A DNA stretch of 64,000 bases, taken from contig CANTFK010000228.1 in assembly GCA_947646735.1 (NCBI GenBank), positions 186,001 through 250,000 on the forward strand, written 5' to 3'. Made by a program: the position numbers and the translations under genes. Under the pieces are notes generated by a model. That model saw only the letters and a program-made list of their open reading frames with translations, was not told the origin of the DNA and ran no database searches. Source of the DNA: Peronospora farinosa (lineage: Eukaryota > Oomycota > Peronosporomycetes > Peronosporales > Peronosporaceae). Positions 58,317-64,000 of this stretch are shown here, in pieces; within the stretch, counting starts at the first letter, position 1; each line of letters opens with the position of its first letter.

Positions 58317-59201
58317 ATGGAATACGGTAAAAGTATTGATAGTACCGGTATTCGAATCATGCCGTTTACCGGTAACACCTTTCGCAAAAATGATTTTAGT
58401 AATTGTACGAAAGTGTCGAATATTTACATTTCGGTGGATGGTTGTGTGAAGCTGTACCCATCAGCACCGAGCGATACACATCCAGCAATGTTGTTGGAGA
58501 TGGTGGAATCGCGCGTGTTGGACCTGGCAGTGGCCATTGCGTGCTGGTCCGTACTGTGGATACTTATTCTAAAAGTCGTTCCCCCAGGCGCCCAGCGGCG
58601 CAACCACATCATCACGCTGAATGCGGCGCACGGTGCCGTGTCCACAATCGCGTCTATGACAACGCTCTATTATGGACTGGTCACCACCACCTCGGTGGCG
58701 ATCTCGCTCTCGTACTTTCTCGTGGACCTCGTGGCCATGGTATGCTCAGACGGATTGACGAATCTTTTATCGCTCCGACTCTCACGCGTCATGGACTACG
58801 CGCACCACATATTCGGGCTGTACTGGGGCGTAGTGCTTTTCGTCAACGAGGCCACCGTGTGCGACGCTTCGTTTGGCAATCCTTACGTCTGGCTGCAAAC
58901 AAATGAGATAAGCACTGGCTTCTTCAACTGGTACAGACTCACGGACAGCACCATAGCTGGTATATTGTTTATCAAGTTCTTTTTTTTGTCACGCGTGGCG
59001 TTCAACACAGTTTACATCCTTCCAGTGGTGATTCGTCGCTGCCAACCGCTGTACGTCTTGGGCTGCTCACCATTCTTCGTGCTGCAGTATGTTTGGTTTT
59101 ACATGATTGCGCGCAAGCTACTTTCTAGTTTATCAAGTAAAAACAAGAAAACAGTAGGTGATGGCCATCCACAGCTGATAGAAAAGATAAAGAAGGCCTG
59201 A
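58317..59201 (+). CDS. TLC-domain multipass membrane protein (TLCD4/TMEM56-like)
   Basis: Intronless frame of 294 codons with a TRAM-LAG1-CLN8 domain. About six hydrophobic segments can be seen (LAVAIACWSVLWILIL, VAISLSYFLVDLVAMV, GLYWGVVLFV, AGILFIKFFFLS, VFVLQYVWFYMI-like). The characteristic stretch DYAHHIFGLYWG carries the paired histidines, followed by EISTGFFNWYRL and FLSRVAFNT. The C-terminus is short and basic. TLC proteins are ER or plasma-membrane proteins of lipid metabolism or membrane composition, ceramide synthases among them; this short form lacks a homeobox region and is more like TLCD/TMEM56, so ceramide synthesis is not claimed. The ATG at 58317 gives a 57-residue polar lead; the ATG at 58488 (MLLEMVESRVLDL) fits the family better. 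Confidence 0.85.
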   Translation: MEYGKSIDSTGIRIMPFTGNTFRKNDFSNCTKVSNIYISVDGCVKLYPSAPSDTHPAMLLEMVESRVLDLAVAIACWSVLWILILKVVPPGAQRRNHIITLNAAHGAVSTIASMTTLYYGLVTTTSVAISLSYFLVDLVAMVCSDGLTNLLSLRLSRVMDYAHHIFGLYWGVVLFVNEATVCDASFGNPYVWLQTNEISTGFFNWYRLTDSTIAGILFIKFFFLSRVAFNTVYILPVVIRRCQPLYVLGCSPFFVLQYVWFYMIARKLLSSLSSKNKKTVGDGHPQLIEKIKKA

Positions 59202-59284
59202 TTGCCACTACGACAACGCTCGTTCTGTTCTCTATGATACTGCCATTGTAAGCAAATGTTAAGTTAAGCTCAAGAATTGCTAAT

Positions 59285-59842
59285 ATGGAGCAGACACATT
59301 ACAGGGGCACGGCGCGGAGAGACGTGCTCTCGCCAGATACAGCTTCATCATCGCTGCAATTTTGGGTTCAAGGCGTCCAACGTCTCATTGCGCAGGTAAA
59401 GATAAAACCTAACACTCAGAATTCTTGTCTGCCGGCTCGTGACTTGCTGCTAACATTTCTTACTGCAAATTGTCGGGTCAACCTAACGGGGAGTTAGCGC
59501 AATCGATCCCGACTGCGGAGGAAAATCGACCACGCCAGCAAAATTTCACTTGCGAGAGTTGGCACCTCCGTCTTATCTTCAATACAATGGCTTCACATCC
59601 GCCGAAACTTGAATCCAATCTGGGATCACCGGAATACCGTCAGTTTCTACAGGTTCACCATTTGCAGCAAGAACGGCGTCAACAGTCGCAAGATTTTCGC
59701 TCACATGTAAGATTGATTTGATTAGAAGTTGAAAGATGAGACTAGTCTCGACGTTGACAGACGTGTACGTCGACAATCGTCGCCCATATAGGGCATAGAC
59801 GACATCCCGCGCAACCGTCTCAGGTTTTCGCTGCTCACTAAG
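59285..59842 (+). CDS. Possible short three-exon gene, unknown function
   Basis: Exons suggested at 59285-59395 (MEQTHYRGTARRDVL...RLIAQ), 59494-59706 and about 59761-59842. Donors GTAAAG and GTAAGA and the joins keep frame. The middle exon is polar and glutamine-rich (FLQVHHLQQERRQQSQDF). I recognise no domain. It lies between the TLC gene and the RING gene on the same strand and could also be transcribed spacer. Confidence 0.3.
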
Positions 59843-60005
59843 ACGAGCTAGCTACCACAGTGATTGCAAGAGTTAATTTTTGATCGATTTATGTTCTAGC
59901 ATTAAGTCTTAAAGTACCAAACTCAAAACGAAATTTAGATATTTAGACTATCAGCATTTTTTCAAAATCATTGGAATATTTCCTACTAAAGTTGCACTAC
60001 CGAAA

Positions 60006-61807
60006 ATGGACCGGAATGGATCCGATACCGAGCGTCGTCTGCATGCCATAGAAGCTGCTTTTGAGCGTGAGCGGCAACAGCGTGATCTACTGAAGAAGAA
60101 GTACGCTCGTTTGAAACGGCGTTACGTGCGGCTGGAGCGCTCGCACAGCCGCCTACTGATGGAGAAGCATGGGGTGCGTCAATCCAGCAAAAGTTTTGCT
60201 GGTAATTAATTCTACATGGAGGGAGGATATTTTAGTATTTAAATTATCTACTGCTGATGAAGAATATCAATAGAGTGGAGACGCCCATTGCTAATTTTGA
60301 GACACCAAGCAGCGTGGAGTCTACACTGAGTTTGCAGTCGTCAACGGTGCGTTTTGTTCGACATCTTAAGTTGCATATGGACCTCGAGCTAAACGTCAAT
60401 TGTTGCTTTTAGTTTGCAGTAATAGATCTCACTAGTCCATGTGCTGGTACCAGCTCTGCAGTGACAAGCAGTAGTGGATCGCTGGTTAGTGTATCTAGAG
60501 AAATGCAAGGCTCACAGCTAAATTTCCTGTCGAGAGATGATATCTGTAGTGAAAGCCCGAGCTCGTCAATAGGGTCTCCAGAGGTAGTACCGAGGGGATC
60601 CCATAGTAATGAGGAGCAGGAAGAGAGAAAGATGGACGAGGAAGAGGAGGGTATTGATAGGGAAACCTGGCGACGCAGCAACAGGTTATACTCGACCCCT
60701 GTACCTCGGAGACGTGTGCATTTAGACTCCACTCTTCCGCGACGTCTCACTGATTCTCATCGTGTGCTATCAAGTCCACCGCGACGGATGCAGCTGTATG
60801 GACTGCAGTCGGATCATTCAACCAGCTCGCACAGCTCTCCGCAGTCAGCACATTCCATGACTACCAATAGTGGAGAACCTCGTACACGAACCCGTCCGCG
60901 ACTTCATCTGCACGATCATTCGCCCGAACAAACTGCCGCCCGTGCTTATGGATACGAACTGGAGCAAGAACTGGAGCCTCGCGCTCATCGTCATGAGCGA
61001 TACCGCTGGGCGTCTGATTTATCACCGGAGCCTTCCGTACCGTCTCCTGTGGTATCCTCACCACTGGTGCCAAGAAACCCATCGTTATTGCCACCGACTG
61101 TTCCTCTGCCTGCGTCTCATCCCAGAGCACAGAACAACGAGGAGGCTTCGCTTGCATTGGCTAGATATCTACAACAACAAGAGGTAAGCTCAGCAATGGC
61201 GGTTGAATGTTTCTGGCAGTGCAGCAACTAAACTTACAAGTATACTGCTGAATGAAGAATATTGCGGCCTATGAAGAGTACGAGACTCGCTTGTATCTTG
61301 GGGCCGTTGAGCAAGAATACAGCCAGCGATTTCACCATCCCGCAAGCTCATTACTTTCGGGTGTGGCCGGCCACCAGCGCAACATCGACCCGGACAATAT
61401 GACCTATGAAGAACTTCTAAGGCTTGGTGAAGAGGTCGGAGACGTGAAGAAGGAGCGGTGGCGACGGATGGCTATGCAGGTACTATCGAGCCTCCCAATC
61501 CATCACTGGACCCGCGGTCACGTTGAAGACACGTACGTATGTTTTTGCTCGAACATTGTGTAAGGTGGATGCTGACCGAATTCTATCGTCGCGCAGATGT
61601 ATCATCTGCCAGTACGATTTCATGCAAAACGATCGAGCCATGACCCTTCCGTGTGCTCACGTATTTCATGAAGGTATTGCATTTTTTGATCAATGTGACT
61701 GTCATCAGGACTAATCCATCCATGCTCAATCTGTAGATTGCGTTGGTGACTGGATTCGTGAAAATAACAGTTGTCCTCTCTGCAAGCGGGAAATTGCTCC
61801 AATTTAA
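60006..61807 (+). CDS. RING-H2 E3 ubiquitin-protein ligase (BIG BROTHER-like)
   Basis: Six exons: 60006-60201, 60276-60346, 60413-61183, 61258-61532, 61597-61673 and 61737-61807 (486 residues). All joins are GT-AG and in frame. The N-terminus is a basic coiled coil (RRLHAIEAAFERERQQRDLL). Residues 90-330 are disordered, rich in Ser, Pro and Arg. The segment before the RING (DPDNMTYEELLRLGEEVGDV) is typical of BIG BROTHER-type ligases. The RING-H2 finger at the C-terminus has CIIC, CAHVFHEDC and CPLC, a complete C3H2C3 set once the last two introns are removed. It should bind an E2 and pass ubiquitin to substrates; the substrate is unknown. The ATG at 60006 is the first in frame. Its stop is 84 bases from the stop of EXO1 on the other strand. 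Confidence 0.88.
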
Positions 61808-61890
61808 AAAAGTATGGGGGACGATTCGAAGGACGAAAAATGTACATTGTTCAAATACACTTGAATGTTATAAGCAACACTTGGACGCCT

Positions 61891-64000
61891 TCAAGACTGG
61901 AAACGGAACCGATCGAATGATGCAATGGGTGCCAATAAACTTACTTTTTCGATATCTTTTGGGACGTCCGCACTCGTCGTCGCAGTTAAGTGTCGTTGAC
62001 CGATTGTGCTTGCTGTCGCTACAGAAAAAATGTCAGCGTTATCTTCCGTTTTCGAAGCAGCTGATGTACATGGATTTTCTTCCACTCCATATGTTCCCAA
62101 CGTGTTCGTCGTCAGCTCGGCTGACGCGTCGGAGCTTGTGTTGTGCGATTTGACGTTGTCTAAAAACGCGATCTGCTTGGTTTGACTGGAAACAGAGGCT
62201 TTGCGATAACCTAGGGTTGCTACCTTTCGTTTCTTCCGTTTATGCTGTTGAAGCGTCAATCCAGCGCGCATCATTCTTGAAAACGCTGTTTCTTTTGCCG
62301 GCAGGAGAGGATTTTGCACTGCTACTTGGTAATCTGGCGCGTGATACTCCTTGAAAGCCTGAGTAAGCAACACTCTGCTTTTGTTACTTTGCGGGTCAAA
62401 GCAGATGTTTCTCGCCGCGTCGACTCCACAATGCTCTTGACTTTGATATGATGAGGAGTCGGTCCAGCGTGGCAAGGTTTTCTTCACCGATTTTTCGTTC
62501 GGCAGTGACATCTTCTCGACATTTTTCCCAAAAAATCGACTTGTCAGAAGTGGACTAGTTGCCACAATCTTGCCAGTGAGCGTGTTTTGTAAGACTTCTT
62601 CCTTATGTAACAAAGCTGTAGATACTCGATCGTCCATAAATGACGGTGGAAATTTTCTTTTCACAGCAACCGGACTCGATCGAGGGGCGTTAGGTACAGC
62701 GGCTGCAATAGGTTCGGAAGCATGAAAGAATGAAGTGATTTCTGCTTTTGGTTCAGAAAGAGGTACTTTAACCTTTCGAGTCACTTTTATCTTGGACATG
62801 ACTGAGCTTTGCTGGAATGAACTGCACCGTGAAGGCGGTACACAGACAGGAAATCGTTTCATGGTGATAGGGTCCATATCGCCATTAGCAACTGCCTTTG
62901 CAACGTCGCTTGGTAGCACTGGCCCCACATAGTCCATAATTGGATCACTTTCTAAAAGTTTCGGTGGTATTGGTGTTAGTGGTACCAGTTCCTGTCAGAG
63001 CCCACAACAAAACATATCTCCAATGCGTTAGTAGCTTGAACATCACTTCAGTATGAAGAATCGAGCTCGATTCTTGAACCTTTTTCGTGGGGCAATAAAC
63101 GCGTTGATGTCGAAAAGTCAAGACTGCCTTTCTAAAGTCATCTTCATACGTCGCGGGAACTCGTACTTTTCCTTCAAGACGCAACGCTCGAACGATCTGT
63201 TAGAAAGCAACGAGATCAGAACCAAGCAGGAAAGCTCGTTGTGACATTACGCCACCGCGTTAATGTACCTTCTTAAAAGAACCATGCAGCTTCATCGCGG
63301 CATATGCTTTTTTCAATCCAAAGCCAGGAATACTTGGCAAGTAATCACATCCTGACAATATACACATCTCAAGGAACTGACCAAGAAATACACACACATA
63401 CGCACTTATGAAGTTGAAGATACAATTGCTAAACATACTCATCCACAACGTACCATCTTCTCGGTAAACATGTGAAAGCTCATGCCCTTGTTTTTCTTGA
63501 GGTTTGCCATTTGAATTTCCTGTGCAACATTATCGCGATCCATTTTAAAAAGAACAACTTGACATCCAAAAGGAAGACAGTCCGAGTCCTCGGTAATGAC
63601 TCCGTCTGCGAGCCCATTTTTCACCAAATAGGCCAGTTGTGCATCTGCCTCGTATGGTGCCACCACATAAAGCACGTTCTGTTCTTTCAGATGCTAGTAA
63701 ACATGTCAAATTAGCTAAAAGACATCCAAAACAGGATAATCAAGTAACTCATCCATCCTCACCTGAATGACTCGATGAGCCATGTAAGGAGAAACGTCAG
63801 CACCCCGAACGAAACACTTACGAGCCTCAATGAAGCGTCTGCTATGATAGTGTTGAATGCCTAACTCTCGGTTTTTTTGTCGTAACTTGCGTCGTTCTTC
63901 TTCTGTGCCCTTTTTCATTGGTAATGGACCTCCATCGAATACAACGTAAGGAATCACACTGTTGCATTGCAGCATAGTGATTCGATCCATAAAGTACTTT
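61891..64000 (-). CDS. EXO1: Exonuclease 1 (EXO1), partial, N-terminus beyond the window
   Basis: Five exons within the window: 61891-62991, 63080-63196, 63269-63376, 63454-63693 and 63763 to the right edge, all in frame. The edge exon begins inside the XPG N-domain (KYFMDRITML, VFDGGPLPMK). The XPG I-domain follows with the metal-binding acids: APYEADAQLAYL, ITEDSDCLPFGC and CILSGCDYLPSIPGFGLKKA, the last leading into the helix-hairpin-helix that grips DNA. The conserved DYVGPVLPSDVAKAVA ends the nuclease core. The remaining 330 residues are poorly conserved and disordered, as in other EXO1 proteins. The enzyme is a 5'-3' exonuclease and flap nuclease of mismatch repair and DNA end resection in the nucleus. 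The first exon(s), with the N-terminal catalytic acids, lie beyond 64000. Confidence 0.93.

Noticed and set aside
58403..58906. 167-codon frame overlapping the TLC gene
   Set aside because: Rich in His/Arg, as expected from an off-frame reading of membrane codons; the TLC frame has clear family motifs.

Overview
The window looks like nuclear DNA of an oomycete, probably of the downy mildew/Phytophthora group. Host genes have short introns (about 43-112 bases) with GT-AG ends. Telomere-type TTTAGGG units occur inside one element. Most of the sequence is Ty3/gypsy and Ty1/copia elements, and there is a small mitochondrial cox1 insertion. I see no bacterial operons, tRNA or rRNA genes, or CRISPR array.

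Layout: (1) 1-7.3 kb, compact host genes: a GRAM-VASt membrane lipid-transfer protein (+) converging with a six-exon gene that resembles FANCB (-), then a small host gene. (2) 7.34-15.25 kb, a Ty3/gypsy element (element 1) with both LTRs and a TCTCC target-site duplication, inserted in that small gene; its second half resumes in frame at 15.25 kb. (3) 15.6-24.1 kb, a rearranged LTR holding a nested solo LTR, then a second gypsy family (element 2). (4) 24.5-28.9 kb (-), a four-exon Enhancer-of-zeste (PRC2) histone methyltransferase. (5) 30.5-43 kb, an LTR-derived minisatellite, a third gypsy family on the minus strand (element 3) whose integrase is split by a 2.3 kb minisatellite-bearing LTR, and a partial minus-strand copy of element 2. 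(6) 43.5-51.4 kb, a fourth, truncated gypsy lineage. (7) 52.0-57.0 kb, a copia element inserted in an LTR of its own family. (8) 57.3-57.9 kb, an LTR fragment, a cox1 fragment and another LTR fragment. (9) 58.3-64.0 kb, host genes again: a TLC-domain membrane protein, a doubtful short gene, a RING-H2 ubiquitin ligase and, running off the right edge on the minus strand, EXO1.

The most interesting signal is an antisense gene shared by elements 1, 2 and 3. In each, an ATG lies 58-109 bases inside the 3' LTR on the strand opposite gag-pol. Reading continues back towards integrase through a basic or acidic low-complexity part and a coiled-coil-like part, and ends opposite or close to the integrase C-terminus. 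The overlap uses the same relative frame in all three. In element 1 it spans about 1.36 kb with some breaks.

The host genes are not an operon. EXO1 and the FANCB-like gene both point to DNA repair. The E(z) gene points to H3K27 methylation, a plausible route for silencing the surrounding elements. Exon borders were placed by eye from splice signals and frame, so single-base errors are possible.
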